Positions 52,410 through 62,299 of a DNA stretch of 64,000 nucleotides are shown in pieces. Location of the stretch: NCBI GenBank assembly GCA_002365595.1, contig DFAM01000017.1, forward strand, positions 1-64,000, given 5' to 3'. Source of the stretch: Acinetobacter sp. UBA3106 (GTDB lineage: Bacteria > Pseudomonadota > Gammaproteobacteria > Pseudomonadales > Moraxellaceae). The notes beneath the pieces were generated by a model that did no database searches, was not told the origin of the DNA, and saw only the letters and a program-made list of their open reading frames with translations. The translations under genes were made by a program, and so were the position numbers. The first letter of the stretch is position 1; the number at the start of each line of letters is the position of its first letter.

Positions 52410-54026
52410 ATGCTCTCTACCGCACTACACTCGACAGCTGAACCTGATTCTCGCAATTTTATGCAGCACATTCGCAGCCGTTTTCAAATGCCAGAACATC
52501 AACATGAATTTTATATTGCTTCCGCACTTAAAACCGTTAATTTTGATGGTACTTTTGCCAGCTTTGAACGACTGGATCAGCTATTTGCTGCATTTAAAAA
52601 ACAAATAGGAACTCAAGCTGCAAATTTTGTTGAAGATCCTCTAAAATTAAATACCGTTTATCTGATCTCCAGTTATATAGGGCAGTTTATTAGCCAAAAA
52701 TTGGGCTTTGATGAAAAATGGCAAAGTTTTGAAGAGCTACAAGCTCACTTTATCAAATTCCGTGATCGTCCCAATAACTTTGTACATAGCTATGCGCTCA
52801 ATTGCAATAATCAAATTATTTTACCGCTGCATTATGTGGCAAAACATTTTTGTGAAGATGATTTACCGCTTAGCATCAGCCAGGAAATTGAAGCAGTTAT
52901 TCTGAATTATCAGATTATATTTGCAGATGAACGCGGAAAATTTACCGAACAGATGCACGACTTACATACCATGTATTTCAAGGCTTATCCGCTATTTTGT
53001 GGTTCTGCTTTTCAAGATCTAGTGCAGATTTCCGATCTTGACCATAGCATGGCAAGTCTGGACCGTTTAGATGACCTCATGCGTGAAATTCGCCTGAACT
53101 ATCTGGTTTCAATTGATCATTTTTTAGAAGATGATGCACATTTTTTCTTTATTCTTTTTCTGGCCGCTTATGTCGGACAAGTCATTGCTGCACAGGCCGG
53201 AACTTCACTACGCTGGTTCCGCCCGGAACAAGTCAGCCAGATGCTGGGGCAGCAAATCCCGGATGCTCTAACCACCTGCCGGATTGCCCAGATTAATGCT
53301 TCCATCTTTTTTGTGACCCAGCATATTTGCCAGTTTCTTTTTGAACCGGTCATTTCAGAATCCAGCACACAATATGTGTTGAATGCCCTGGAAACCATCA
53401 AAGCTACCAGAAATCCTATTTATTTGGCTGAAGATACGCAAAAGGCCAATAGCAATTTACAGCAATCGCCATTTTATGAAGCTTTATATCAAGCAGGTCA
53501 GTTGACCCATTTTTTATTGTTGCATATTCATGGGGTGGTTCCCCGCACTTCTTGCGAGCAAAGCCTGACACCAACCAGTTATCCACCGGGTAATACCTTC
53601 TTTAGCCATATAGATGGACCCGATGCACCCTTAAGACAACTGGATATCAATGCTGAACAATATCCCTATAATGTGCTCGGATATGAGATGTATGCCTGTC
53701 TGCCCCATGTGCGAACCGACGCCATTTCCCTGCATGTGCGCAATTATGGCGAACAGCATATGAATATTCATTTAGTCATTCCCTTTTTCCAGGTATTTGA
53801 CTATCGCGGTTTTTGTATTTTGCAGCCCTATTTCCTCAGTAGAGATGACATCACGAGCAAAAACTTAGCTGAGATTTATCATGCAATGGGCGCATTTTTT
53901 AAAGGCCTTCAAGACAGCGAACGGAACCGCCCAGCGGAGTCACAAATTTGGGCTCAATATTACCAGCCAGACAAGCTGCCTTATCCCAAAGCGATGCAGC
54001 AAAACATTCCAGCGCTGGTGTCATAA
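52410..54026 (+). CDS. hypothetical protein with internal duplication, 538 aa
   Basis: No family recognised. It contains two copies of a helical unit: repeat 1 (residues 45-112) with FASFERLDQLFA and SSYIGQFISQKLG, and repeat 2 (about 207-280) with MASLDRLDDLM and AAYVGQVIAAQAG, the two motifs in each copy being spaced about 37 residues apart. The second part (after 340) has a different, beta-like segment with YPPGNTFFSHIDGPDAP and MNIHLVIPFFQVFDYRGFC. No signal peptide or clear membrane helix. No neighbouring gene is obviously coupled; its ATG is preceded by a poor ribosome binding site. Confidence 0.85.
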   Translation: MLSTALHSTAEPDSRNFMQHIRSRFQMPEHQHEFYIASALKTVNFDGTFASFERLDQLFAAFKKQIGTQAANFVEDPLKLNTVYLISSYIGQFISQKLGFDEKWQSFEELQAHFIKFRDRPNNFVHSYALNCNNQIILPLHYVAKHFCEDDLPLSISQEIEAVILNYQIIFADERGKFTEQMHDLHTMYFKAYPLFCGSAFQDLVQISDLDHSMASLDRLDDLMREIRLNYLVSIDHFLEDDAHFFFILFLAAYVGQVIAAQAGTSLRWFRPEQVSQMLGQQIPDALTTCRIAQINASIFFVTQHICQFLFEPVISESSTQYVLNALETIKATRNPIYLAEDTQKANSNLQQSPFYEALYQAGQLTHFLLLHIHGVVPRTSCEQSLTPTSYPPGNTFFSHIDGPDAPLRQLDINAEQYPYNVLGYEMYACLPHVRTDAISLHVRNYGEQHMNIHLVIPFFQVFDYRGFCILQPYFLSRDDITSKNLAEIYHAMGAFFKGLQDSERNRPAESQIWAQYYQPDKLPYPKAMQQNIPALVS

Positions 54027-54036
54027 AAAATATAAA

Positions 54037-54067
54037 AAAAAGCCTCCATATCAGGAGGCTTTTTTTA
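54037..54067. terminator. bidirectional terminator
   Basis: AAAAAGCCTCC-6 nt-GGAGGCTTTTTTT between the convergent 538-aa protein gene and glyA. Confidence 0.93.
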
Positions 54068-54077
54068 AGCGAGAAAC

Positions 54078-55331
54078 TTATTTTGCGTAAACCGGGAATT
54101 TAGCGCAAACAACTTCAACTTTTGCTTTAATCGCGTTGATTACAGCTTCATCACCTTTAGCATCTAGGATGTCAGCGATCCAGCCTGCAAGGTCACGTAC
54201 TTCAGCTTCGCCGAAACCACGAGTTGTTACTGCTGGTGTACCGATACGGATACCAGAAGTTACAAATGGAGAACGTGGATCGTTAGGTACAGAGTTTTTG
54301 TTCACAGTGATGTGAGCAGCACCTAACCAAGCATCAGCGTCTTTACCCGTGATGTCTTGTTTGATTAAAGATAACAAGAACAGGTGGTTTTTAGTGCCGC
54401 CCGATACCACTTCATAACCACGAGCGATTAGAACTTCAGCCATTGCTTGAGCATTTTTAACCACTTGTTGTTGGTAAGTTTTGTATTCAGGTGCCATTGC
54501 TTCTTTAAAGCAGATTGCCTTAGCAGCAACAGCATGAACCAATGGACCACCCTGGTTACCCGGGAATACAGCTGATTGTAATTTTTTCTCGATTTCTTCG
54601 TTAGCTTTGGCAAGGATTAAACCTGAACGTGGGCCACGAAGTGTTTTATGCGTCGTTGTTGTGGTTACGTCAGCAATTTGAACTGGGCTTGGGTAAACAC
54701 CAGCAGCAACCAGACCCGCAACGTGAGCCATATCTACAAACAGGTAAGCGCCAACTTTGTCCGCGATGTCACGGAAACGTTGCCAGTCTACCACTTGGCT
54801 ATATGCAGAGAAACCAGCTACGATCATACGTGGTTTGTGTTCTACAGCTAAACGTTCAACTTCTTCATAATCGATCTCACCAGTTTCTGGATTCAGACCG
54901 TATTGAATTGCATTATAAGTTTTACCAGAGAAGCTTACTTTTGCACCGTGAGTCAAATGACCACCATGAGCCAAGCTCATACCCAAAACTGTGTCGCCTG
55001 GGTTAAGAAGTGCTAGGTAAACTGCAGAGTTTGCTTGAGAACCAGCATGTGGTTGAACGTTAGCGTAATCAGCACCAAAAAGTTCTTTAGCACGGTCAAT
55101 TGCCAATTGTTCAATAACGTCTACATATTCACAACCGCCATAATAGCGTTTGCCTGGGTAGCCTTCTGCATATTTGTTAGTGAGTTTTGATCCTTGTGCT
55201 TCCATTACTGCTGGTGAGCAATAGTTTTCAGAAGCAATTAACTCGATGTGCGCTTCCTGGCGGGCATCTTCGTTAGCGATTGCTTGAGCGATTTCTGGAT
55301 CAAATTCAGCAATAGAGATATTGGCAAACAT
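54078..55331 (-). CDS. glyA: serine hydroxymethyltransferase
   Basis: 417 residues. PLP lysine in TTTTHKTLRGPRSGLILA; N-terminal IELIASENYCSPAVMEAQGS; GYPGKRYYGGCEYVDVIE. Converts serine and tetrahydrofolate to glycine and 5,10-methylene-THF. No glycine riboswitch is seen in the leader. Confidence 0.97.
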   Translation of the reverse strand: MFANISIAEFDPEIAQAIANEDARQEAHIELIASENYCSPAVMEAQGSKLTNKYAEGYPGKRYYGGCEYVDVIEQLAIDRAKELFGADYANVQPHAGSQANSAVYLALLNPGDTVLGMSLAHGGHLTHGAKVSFSGKTYNAIQYGLNPETGEIDYEEVERLAVEHKPRMIVAGFSAYSQVVDWQRFRDIADKVGAYLFVDMAHVAGLVAAGVYPSPVQIADVTTTTTHKTLRGPRSGLILAKANEEIEKKLQSAVFPGNQGGPLVHAVAAKAICFKEAMAPEYKTYQQQVVKNAQAMAEVLIARGYEVVSGGTKNHLFLLSLIKQDITGKDADAWLGAAHITVNKNSVPNDPRSPFVTSGIRIGTPAVTTRGFGEAEVRDLAGWIADILDAKGDEAVINAIKAKVEVVCAKFPVYAK

Positions 55332-55443
55332 TAGCGAGGTCCTATTAAATTAGGGCTTTTAAGCCGTGCTAAGATTGGCGCGTATTGTAGCATGAAGTTT
55401 ATAAATATTGAGAATGAACTTTACTCAGTTTTAAATAAAAAGT

Positions 55444-55467
55444 GCTCATGTTTAAAAAAACATGAGC
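55444..55467 (-). terminator. terminator of the lipoprotein hydrolase gene
   Basis: GCTCATGTTT paired with AACATGAGC across a short A-rich loop; on the minus strand followed by a T-rich tail, 18 nt beyond the stop. Confidence 0.7.
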
Positions 55468-55485
55468 AGTGCGAGTCAAATCAAG

Positions 55486-56745
55486 TTATTGAATTGGCAT
55501 TAGAGATTTTACATCCTTCACAATATTATCGACATTTGCAGTGACCACCGTGCCGTGATCCCAGCGATCCGCCACATTTGTAATGAATTTATCGTCAATA
55601 TATTCAAATGTCGTTCCTTTAGATTCCAGCATTGCCTTTAATAATAAAGTCGCCCCTTCAGGTACTGTGGTGTCATTTGAACCTTGATAAATAATGACCC
55701 GCTGATCCAGTTTGACATTGCCCGGCTGTGCATCATTGACCAGGAAATTGTTAATTACCGGCAGGGTCATAAAGTTATCTTGAGTACGGCCATAATCTTG
55801 CAAAGAATTATTATGCGTTGCTGCATATTGTCCCATCGCGGCGCCAAAGGCATTTGCAACATCTGTAGCGCATTCTACTTCTGCAATTGGAGCAATCGCG
55901 GCGGATTGCGGTTTAAATACCTGATTATAATTGACGAATATATTATGCCCTTGCATGCCTGCAACAATTAAAGCTGTAAACATATCTAACTTGGCATATA
56001 CAGGGATTTGTACATTTCCCGGCAGGTCTTTGACTGAATTTTCTCCAGCCATCAAGATTGTCTCCAGATTCGAAGCCGGTGCCACAGCAATGGTTCCTTT
56101 GTAGTTTAGATTTGCTCGGGCTGCATATTGGGCAGCACCTAAAGCTGCATGCCCGCCTTGAGAGTGTCCAACAGTCATCCAGTCGGTGGAAATATTTTTG
56201 CCTTGACTGGTTAAATAGTTACGTGCCGCAACTACAGCATCGGTAATTGAAAAAGCTTCACTTTTAAGATTCAGGAAGGGATGATTGCCTTCCGCTCCCA
56301 AACCTTCATAATCGGGAGCAACCACCACATAGCCTGCATCAATCAATTTCTGGATTAACACTGTGCTGCTTCCTAAGCCTTGACGACTTGGCGCACATTT
56401 ATCAGCCACACCCACCGTTCCATGAGCCCAGACTACAATTTTCCATCCATTTGCCGGTACGGCGCCGGTTGGAGTGAAAAGCAAAGAGGTTGCCTGGACT
56501 TCCTTTCCATCGACACTTAACATTTTATAAGTCAGCAACTGCCGGTCTGCGTTCAGATCGGGGTATGCGTCTCCGGTATTCGGGTCCGTATACGCCTCCA
56601 CTCGCACTACCGGATTTTGTATATTATTTACCGGAATGGTCGGCTGAGGAGAGATAACCACGTCATCATTATCATCCTTGTTTCCACAGGCGGTTAAAAA
56701 AAGGACAGAACCACCGATCAACACCGTAGCAAATGTTTTATTCAT
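55486..56745 (-). CDS. alpha/beta-hydrolase (secretory lipase-like) lipoprotein
   Basis: 419 residues. Signal sequence with the lipobox LFLTAC (Cys20 or so), then an Asp-rich linker. Nucleophile elbow VGHSQGGHAALGA; oxyanion hydrophobic strand WKIVVWAHGTVGVADKC; acid and histidine probably in YQGSNDTTVPEG and RWDHGTVV. The fold is of secreted LIP-type lipases/esterases; likely anchored in the outer membrane. Substrate unknown. Confidence 0.88.
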   Translation of the reverse strand: MNKTFATVLIGGSVLFLTACGNKDDNDDVVISPQPTIPVNNIQNPVVRVEAYTDPNTGDAYPDLNADRQLLTYKMLSVDGKEVQATSLLFTPTGAVPANGWKIVVWAHGTVGVADKCAPSRQGLGSSTVLIQKLIDAGYVVVAPDYEGLGAEGNHPFLNLKSEAFSITDAVVAARNYLTSQGKNISTDWMTVGHSQGGHAALGAAQYAARANLNYKGTIAVAPASNLETILMAGENSVKDLPGNVQIPVYAKLDMFTALIVAGMQGHNIFVNYNQVFKPQSAAIAPIAEVECATDVANAFGAAMGQYAATHNNSLQDYGRTQDNFMTLPVINNFLVNDAQPGNVKLDQRVIIYQGSNDTTVPEGATLLLKAMLESKGTTFEYIDDKFITNVADRWDHGTVVTANVDNIVKDVKSLMPIQ

Positions 56746-57379
56746 GTTTACACTTCCTTATATATCTTTTTGTTTTGATGATTTAAATAATCATGAATTA
56801 CAAACTATTACTCTTATTCGGTATTTGAACAATACTCCTTAACATGAAAGAAACACTATAAAAATGGATGAGATAGTTTTATTAATTTAAGTAATTGATT
56901 TTAAAAAATTTAATTTTATTAACGTGCAGTTATCTAACACTATAAAATCTTAAAACGATGTATGTCCTTATTGTTCTTATTCTTGTTTTTCGATGGCTTA
57001 GGCTATATGACGTTAAAAATAGATCCAACAGCGAACAAAGCATTATGTCACTATGCCGCCCCCATGACTGATTAACAGAAATGACTCTTCTCGAGCCATC
57101 CTTATACTGAGAGTTGCCGAACTCATCAATTCAATCCATCAAGCTGAAATCAAGATGAGTTTTTTACAGTGGTTTAAATTTAGCTTGATCAGGAAGATCG
57201 GCTCCCCTTTTAGCTAGATAAAGCTTTAATTTCAACAGATGCTTTTCAAGCAGCACATTTAAACAGCATCTCGCTACAGAAATACTCCGCAATGGGGAAA
57301 AGACTGTATTTTCAGTTTGTATCCGCTTATTTGAAAATGTTAAATTTATCCAAACGATCGCAACGGTTATGGACCTGTC
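56746..57379. other. intergenic region, 630 bp
   Basis: AT-rich at the left. A 37-codon frame at 56958-57071 (MYVLIVLILVFRWLRLYDVK and on) starts with a hydrophobic segment but has no ribosome binding site. A minus-strand frame at 57164-57412 is a shadow of the next gene's start region. No supported gene. Confidence 0.3.
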
Positions 57380-58078
57380 ATGCAAGCAATTATTCTCGAT
57401 ACCGAAACCCATACGTTAAATGGACAGCCGATTGAGATTGCTTATGCACCGATCCAAATCCATGACAGCAAACTCTCCTTAGACAAGAGTGAAATTTTTG
57501 ACCAGCTCTATAGTGTGGATGAACCCATCTCTTTTGCCGCCATGGCAGTGCATCATATTTTAGAATCCGAGTTGGTTGGTCAGCCTCACTACACGACTTT
57601 TACTCTTCCACAGGAAACCACTTATATTATTGGTCACAATATTGATTATGATATTCGTGCCATTCAGAAATGCGGGGTAGATACCAGCAAGATCAAAGCC
57701 ATTTGTACCCTTGCCCTTGCCCGTTTAGTATGGCCAGATGCGGAAGCGCATAATATTTCTGCGCTTATTTATATGATCAGCAAAGGCAGTGAAAAAGCTC
57801 GTGAAATGATTAAAAAAGCGCATCGAGCCGATATGGATATTATTTTAACTGCCAATATTTTGATGCATGAAATCCATCATTTAAACATTCAAAGTATTGA
57901 AGAACTTTATTTGGCATCGGAAGATGCGCGTATTCCTCGTACCATTAATTTCGGCAAACATCGCGGCACAGCAATAGCGGATTTACCTGCCGACTATATG
58001 CAGTGGCTGCTGCGTCAGGAAGATCTGGACCCTTATTTGCGTAAGGCTCTTGAGAAAGCCAGTATTGTTACGCTGTAA
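57380..58078 (+). CDS. ExoX-like DEDDh 3'-5' exonuclease with C-terminal DUF3820-like segment
   Basis: 232 residues. DEDDh motifs: LDTETHTL (Asp-Glu), IGHNIDYDIRAI (Asp) and KKAHRADMDI (His and Asp). The C-terminal FGKHRGTAIADLPADYMQWL is a short unit typical of proteins joined to this nuclease type. The family degrades DNA from 3' ends in repair. Single gene, followed 86 nt later by an unrelated ORF. Confidence 0.87.
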   Translation: MQAIILDTETHTLNGQPIEIAYAPIQIHDSKLSLDKSEIFDQLYSVDEPISFAAMAVHHILESELVGQPHYTTFTLPQETTYIIGHNIDYDIRAIQKCGVDTSKIKAICTLALARLVWPDAEAHNISALIYMISKGSEKAREMIKKAHRADMDIILTANILMHEIHHLNIQSIEELYLASEDARIPRTINFGKHRGTAIADLPADYMQWLLRQEDLDPYLRKALEKASIVTL

Positions 58079-58164
58079 TATTATGATTTGTAATATTATT
58101 TAAACCATATTGTCATTTTTCATAGCTACAATCGGCCCTAATTTAGCGGGGAATAAATTAAGGC

Positions 58165-58791
58165 ATGCGTCAATATCATAAAACTGATTTAGGCATTGAA
58201 ATTTTAAAACAACGTTCACTCAATTTGAATGCCCGTCAACGTAGACTATTATTGCTGATTGGTACGGATGATTTTGACCTGCTTTCTGAACAATTCAAGC
58301 GCCGTATCGCACCCGCTGAATTACTTGAACAACTGCTCGAAATGGGACTGATCAGCCGTCCGGCTAGCCCAACCCCTGCAGCAACACTGACCCCGACTGT
58401 ACTGCATACCGGGATTGAAACCAGTTTGCCTTTGCAAAACACTCAACTTAAACATCATTCTGCCGAAGCAATCACCACGCTTAACATTTCCCAACCCTCA
58501 ACTCCAGACTCTAGGGCACAGCATCCATCTCCTGACAATAAAATGCAGCTTGATGCAGAAATACTGGACTTTGAACAGGTCAAACAGCTGATGGTACAAC
58601 TGCTACAACAATACTGCGGTTTAATGGCAAAACAGCTGATCACCCGCATTAGTCAGAGCACAGATTTACGCAGTTTAAAACAGTGTCAAATGCAATGGAT
58701 TACCACATTGCAGGAAAGTCGCATAGCACCTCAGGAACTCAACCGATGCCTGAATCAGATAAACTGCTCTTTACAGCAACTTCCGAGCTGA
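58165..58791 (+). CDS. hypothetical protein, 208 aa
   Basis: Not recognised. N-terminal helical region with a Leu-rich winged-helix look (LNARQRRLLLLIGTDDFDLL, APAELLEQLLEMGLISR), a Ser/Thr/Pro-rich linker (residues 66-120) and a C-terminal helical region (VKQLMVQLLQQYCGLMAKQL). No signal peptide. AAGGC precedes the ATG. It may be a regulator, but no evidence beyond shape. Confidence 0.7.
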   Translation: MRQYHKTDLGIEILKQRSLNLNARQRRLLLLIGTDDFDLLSEQFKRRIAPAELLEQLLEMGLISRPASPTPAATLTPTVLHTGIETSLPLQNTQLKHHSAEAITTLNISQPSTPDSRAQHPSPDNKMQLDAEILDFEQVKQLMVQLLQQYCGLMAKQLITRISQSTDLRSLKQCQMQWITTLQESRIAPQELNRCLNQINCSLQQLPS

Positions 58792-58952
58792 TCAAGTTTA
58801 AGAGCTTTTTTATGTTGCATTATTTATTTAAGGTCTTAGCTCTTTAAGAGATATCTATTTTTATATTTATAAAACAATAGTATGAGATTAATTACACCAT
58901 AATCAGATTAAACAAGAGTTTATGGATTTATTCTAAATACGACCTTAGCTGA

Positions 58953-59357
58953 ATGGCAAATATTTGTAAAAAGCTTCATATAGTAAATATTTCAGGGCAA
59001 TTCATGATGACAGCCTTACATTATTTAGAATTCCATCCCGCAGATAATCCTATGTACTTAAAAAAAGTAGGTAACTGGGTGCTGACATTTTTAAGTCCTA
59101 AAGAAGATCTGACTCATACTCAACTTGCCATTACCAGTGTATTGCCCCGTCAGGTCAGTGAAAACTTACAACCGCTTCGAGTCATTATTGATCAGACTGA
59201 AACTGAAAATCGCTGGTTAATCCAGCAAATCATCTGTTATGACAGTACACAAGGTAAGGATGCAATATTCAGTTGTGAGGATGTCATAGGAATGAAAGTC
59301 ATTGAAAACATGATGCAAGAATTTAATAAATATGATGTCGAGATCAGTCTACTTTAA
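58953..59357 (+). CDS. hypothetical protein, 134 aa
   Basis: Not recognised. Soluble, mixed alpha/beta (MTALHYLEFHPADNPMYLKK, NWVLTFLSPKEDL, RWLIQQIICYDSTQG). The ATG at 58953 and two ATGs at 59004/59007 are possible starts. AT-rich; not clearly coupled to neighbours. Confidence 0.6.
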   Translation: MANICKKLHIVNISGQFMMTALHYLEFHPADNPMYLKKVGNWVLTFLSPKEDLTHTQLAITSVLPRQVSENLQPLRVIIDQTETENRWLIQQIICYDSTQGKDAIFSCEDVIGMKVIENMMQEFNKYDVEISLL

Positions 59358-59430
59358 GTATGAGTTGTTAATTCAATTCGATGAAATTTTAATCTTTTAA
59401 TAAGTATTTATTCATCTTTTACAGCATTAT

Positions 59431-59458
59431 AAAAACTCACCTTAAACAGTGAGTTTTT
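59431..59458. terminator. bidirectional terminator
   Basis: AAAAACTCAC-8 nt-GTGAGTTTTT between two convergent ORFs. Confidence 0.85.
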
Positions 59459-59502
59459 ATTTTTCATCTATTAATCATACTGAGTATTTATAATATTTTT
59501 CA

Positions 59503-59721
59503 TTATTCAATTATACGATAAATACTCGCAGATATACGGCTTTCAAAAAGCAATTCAATACTCGGGCGAATAATTTCACCATTCACAACAATATGTTCAA
59601 TTTTTTGAAATAAGGAAAGTTTATGCAAAGCTGAATTTTCCGGAATTGCTCTTAATAATGCTTGCACTGCATGGATCTTGCTAAATTGGTCCTTAACCTT
59701 CACCTCGATCAGTTGAGTCAT
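59503..59721 (-). CDS. hypothetical protein, 72 aa
   Basis: Not recognised: MTQLIEVKVKDQFSKIHAVQ ... LFESRISASIYRIIE. GGGAGCAG lies about 9 nt before the ATG. No membrane segment. Possibly a small regulatory or modification-interfering protein, without evidence. Confidence 0.6.
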   Translation of the reverse strand: MTQLIEVKVKDQFSKIHAVQALLRAIPENSALHKLSLFQKIEHIVVNGEIIRPSIELLFESRISASIYRIIE

Positions 59722-59918
59722 ATCATTCTGCTCCCTTTATTTAACTAAACTTTTTATAACATATATTTTATTTATCCATAATTTAGAGATGTTAGATTTT
59801 TTGGCAATGTAATTTTTTATAAACACATAGATGATATCTACTTCAAATATCCTGCTTAACTCTCCTTAAACTTTAAGAATAAACGTCTTAAATTAAACTC
59901 AATAATTTATAATCACTA

Positions 59919-59993
59919 CGGCTGTAAATAGCCCATTCTTAAACCTTTTTGAGATATATAAAATAAGAAAGCCCGCATTGCTGCGGGCTTTTA
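59919..59993 (+). ncRNA. candidate small RNA (orphan promoter-hairpin-terminator)
   Basis: A TATAAT -10 at 59908-59913 is followed by a GGCT-6 nt-AGCC hairpin from 59920 and a strong terminator AAAGCCCGCA-4 nt-TGCGGGCTTTT (59968-59992). The transcript would be about 75 nt. No annotated gene ends near this terminator on the plus strand, and the minus-strand gene starting at 61998 ends 550 nt further on, so an own transcript is the simplest reading. The -35 is weak. Confidence 0.45.
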
Positions 59994-59995
59994 TG

Positions 59996-60549
59996 TTGGA
60001 AGGCTAGTGCTGATTTTTTGTTTAAACCCGAAGGTTGTAAACTCAACAAGCTGTCATTGATCCGTCCAACCACTTTGTAGCGTCTCTCGACCTACTGTAT
60101 TTTTAATATAAAACTTGAAAATTAAATAGGCAACCCTGCTCAACATTTATACACAGCACGTCAATAAAAATATTATTGAATATTTTATAAAATCATGAAA
60201 AATAGAAGCTCGCTAAATATCAGTTCTTTAGTATTTATATAAAAAGATGAATAAAAATAATATTTCATGACTTATAACCGCTATTTTTAGATCAATAATG
60301 ATAATTTTTTATAACTAAAATCAAAGTTATAGAGATATTTTTAACTTTTTTAATAACACTTTCAGCATACTGCTGTTCAGTTTTGCAGGTTTTTATCACA
60401 AATCAGATAGTGGTCCTATCCTCCGTTATATTCCTTTATTTCAATAAATTTATTTCAACTAATCAGCGGGAAACTGTTTTATATTCTTATCGCCAAATGC
60501 TCGGTTAAAAAATAAGGATCACTTGATCCTTATTTTCCATGGTTCCAGT
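59996..60549. other. intergenic region
   Basis: About 550 nt, AT-rich, no supported feature. Confidence 0.3.
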
Positions 60550-61998
60550 TTAAATACCCATACACATATATTTGATGTCCAGATAATCTTCAATACCGTA
60601 TTTGGAACCTTCACGACCTGTACCAGATTCTTTGACTCCCCCAAAAGGTGCCACTTCTGTAGAAATCAGGCCTTCGTTAATACCCACCATGCCATATTCT
60701 AGTGCTTCACCGACTTTCCAGGCACGGCTTAAGCTTTCGGTATAAATATAGGATGCCAGACCAAATTCAGTATCGTTCGCCATCTGAATGGCTTCTTCAT
60801 CGGTACTGAATTTGAAAACCGGTGCCAGCGGTGCGAAAGTTTCCTCCTTAGCCATAAGCATGTCTGGTGTGACATCTGACAACACCGTCGGCTCAAAAAA
60901 GGTTTGACCTAGTGCATGCGGTTTACCACCCACCAAGACTTTTGCACCTTTAGCGACAGCATCGGCAATATGCTCTTCAATCTTCTCAACGGCTTTTTCA
61001 TTAATCAGGGGACCTTGTTCCGCGCCTTCTTCAAAAGCGGGTGCAACTTTTAATTCTTTAACGGCAGTAGTTAGTTTTTCCATGAACCGATCATAAATAT
61101 TGGCATGTACCAAAATACGGTTACTACATACGCAGGTCTGACCACTGTTACGGAATTTCGATGCCATGGCACCTTTGACCGCTCTCTCCAAGTCTGCATC
61201 TTCAAACACGATCAACGGTGCATTACCACCCAATTCCATGCTGATTTTTTTCATGGTAGAAGAGCATTGTTGCATTAACAACTTGCCCACTTGAGTGGAA
61301 CCGGTGAAGGATAGTTTTTTCACGACAGGATGTGTGCTCAGAACACCTCCAATTTCACGTGAACTGCCTGTCACTACATTTATCACACCTTTGGGAATAC
61401 CGGCTTGTTCTGCAAGCACTATCAAGGCAAGCGCAGACAAAGGCGTTTCTGAAGCCGGCTTGATCACCACCGTACAACCTGCCGCAAGTGCCGGACCGAC
61501 TTTGCGGGTAATCATGGCATTCGGGAAGTTCCACGGTGTAATCGCTGCAACCACACCTACCGGCTGTTTGATCACCACCAAACGGCGACCCTGTTTATCA
61601 TGTGGAATGACATCACCATAAGTGCGTTTTGCTTCTTCGGCAAACCATTCAATAAAACTGGCACCATATAGAATTTCACCGCGACTTTCTGTTAGTGGCT
61701 TACCTTGTTCGGTACTTAGAATAACTGCAAGATCCTCTTGATTGGCCACGATCAGATCAAACCATTGACGGAGTAATATTGAACGCTCTTTTGCGGTCAT
61801 ATTTTTCCAGAAATATAATGCAGTCTCGGCAGCCAGTACAGCTTGCTCCACTTGTGTGGTTGAAACACTGGGTACCTGTGCAATGGTTTCGCCTGTTGCC
61901 GGGTTGGTCACTGCAAATTTTTTGCCATCTGCTGCATCCATCCAAAGACCATCAATAAATACTTGTTGTTTCAGCAAGTCTGGATTTTTAAGTTGCAT
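60550..61998 (-). CDS. gabD: NAD(P)-dependent succinate-semialdehyde dehydrogenase
   Basis: 482 residues. Catalytic cysteine in RNSGQTCVCSNRILVHANIY; VGVVAAITPWNFPNAMITRK; the SSADH-type GESTG-like region and the C-terminal EVAPFGGVKESGTGREGSKY. It oxidises succinate semialdehyde to succinate. No GABA transaminase is adjacent, so it may serve another semialdehyde pathway. Confidence 0.9.
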   Translation of the reverse strand: MQLKNPDLLKQQVFIDGLWMDAADGKKFAVTNPATGETIAQVPSVSTTQVEQAVLAAETALYFWKNMTAKERSILLRQWFDLIVANQEDLAVILSTEQGKPLTESRGEILYGASFIEWFAEEAKRTYGDVIPHDKQGRRLVVIKQPVGVVAAITPWNFPNAMITRKVGPALAAGCTVVIKPASETPLSALALIVLAEQAGIPKGVINVVTGSSREIGGVLSTHPVVKKLSFTGSTQVGKLLMQQCSSTMKKISMELGGNAPLIVFEDADLERAVKGAMASKFRNSGQTCVCSNRILVHANIYDRFMEKLTTAVKELKVAPAFEEGAEQGPLINEKAVEKIEEHIADAVAKGAKVLVGGKPHALGQTFFEPTVLSDVTPDMLMAKEETFAPLAPVFKFSTDEEAIQMANDTEFGLASYIYTESLSRAWKVGEALEYGMVGINEGLISTEVAPFGGVKESGTGREGSKYGIEDYLDIKYMCMGI

Positions 61999-62233
61999 TT
62001 ATATTCTCCTTCATAGCCGCTTGGTACGCTACTTTGCTCAGGTGTTATGCCATTTTTAAATTTAGCCGAAATAATGTCATCGATTCATCATTCGACTGAT
62101 ATATACATCCAAAGCAACAAACTCTGTATCCAAATCAAATATTGCTTTAAAAATATTTATCTACTGAAAAGAATACCTGCTGCTTTATCTACAATATAGA
62201 TTTTTTAGGATAGCAATGATTTCTTGTACTTCA
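61999..62233. other. upstream region of gabD
   Basis: About 235 nt, should hold the gabD promoter; no specific element identified. Confidence 0.3.
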
Positions 62234-62259
62234 GGATATCCCGAATTGTCGGGATGTCC
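62234..62259. repeat. inverted repeat at the edge of the antA remnant
   Basis: GGATATCCCGA-4 nt-TCGGGATGTCC, 10 of 11 pairs. Could be an operator or a scar of a lost insertion; no T-run follows. Confidence 0.55.
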
Positions 62260-62299
62260 AAGCGCGGCTGTGTTCACAGGATGGACTAAATTTGTCTAG

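Noticed and set aside
55332..55443. Glycine riboswitch or similar leader upstream of glyA
   Set aside because: The leader is short and shows no aptamer-like paired core.
56958..57071. 37-codon frame with a hydrophobic start (MYVLIVLILVFRW...)
   Set aside because: No ribosome binding site, weak coding signal, and low-complexity hydrophobic start can arise by chance in AT-rich DNA.
57164..57412. Minus-strand 82-codon frame
   Set aside because: Overlaps the start of the exonuclease gene on the other strand and has no ribosome binding site; no family resemblance.
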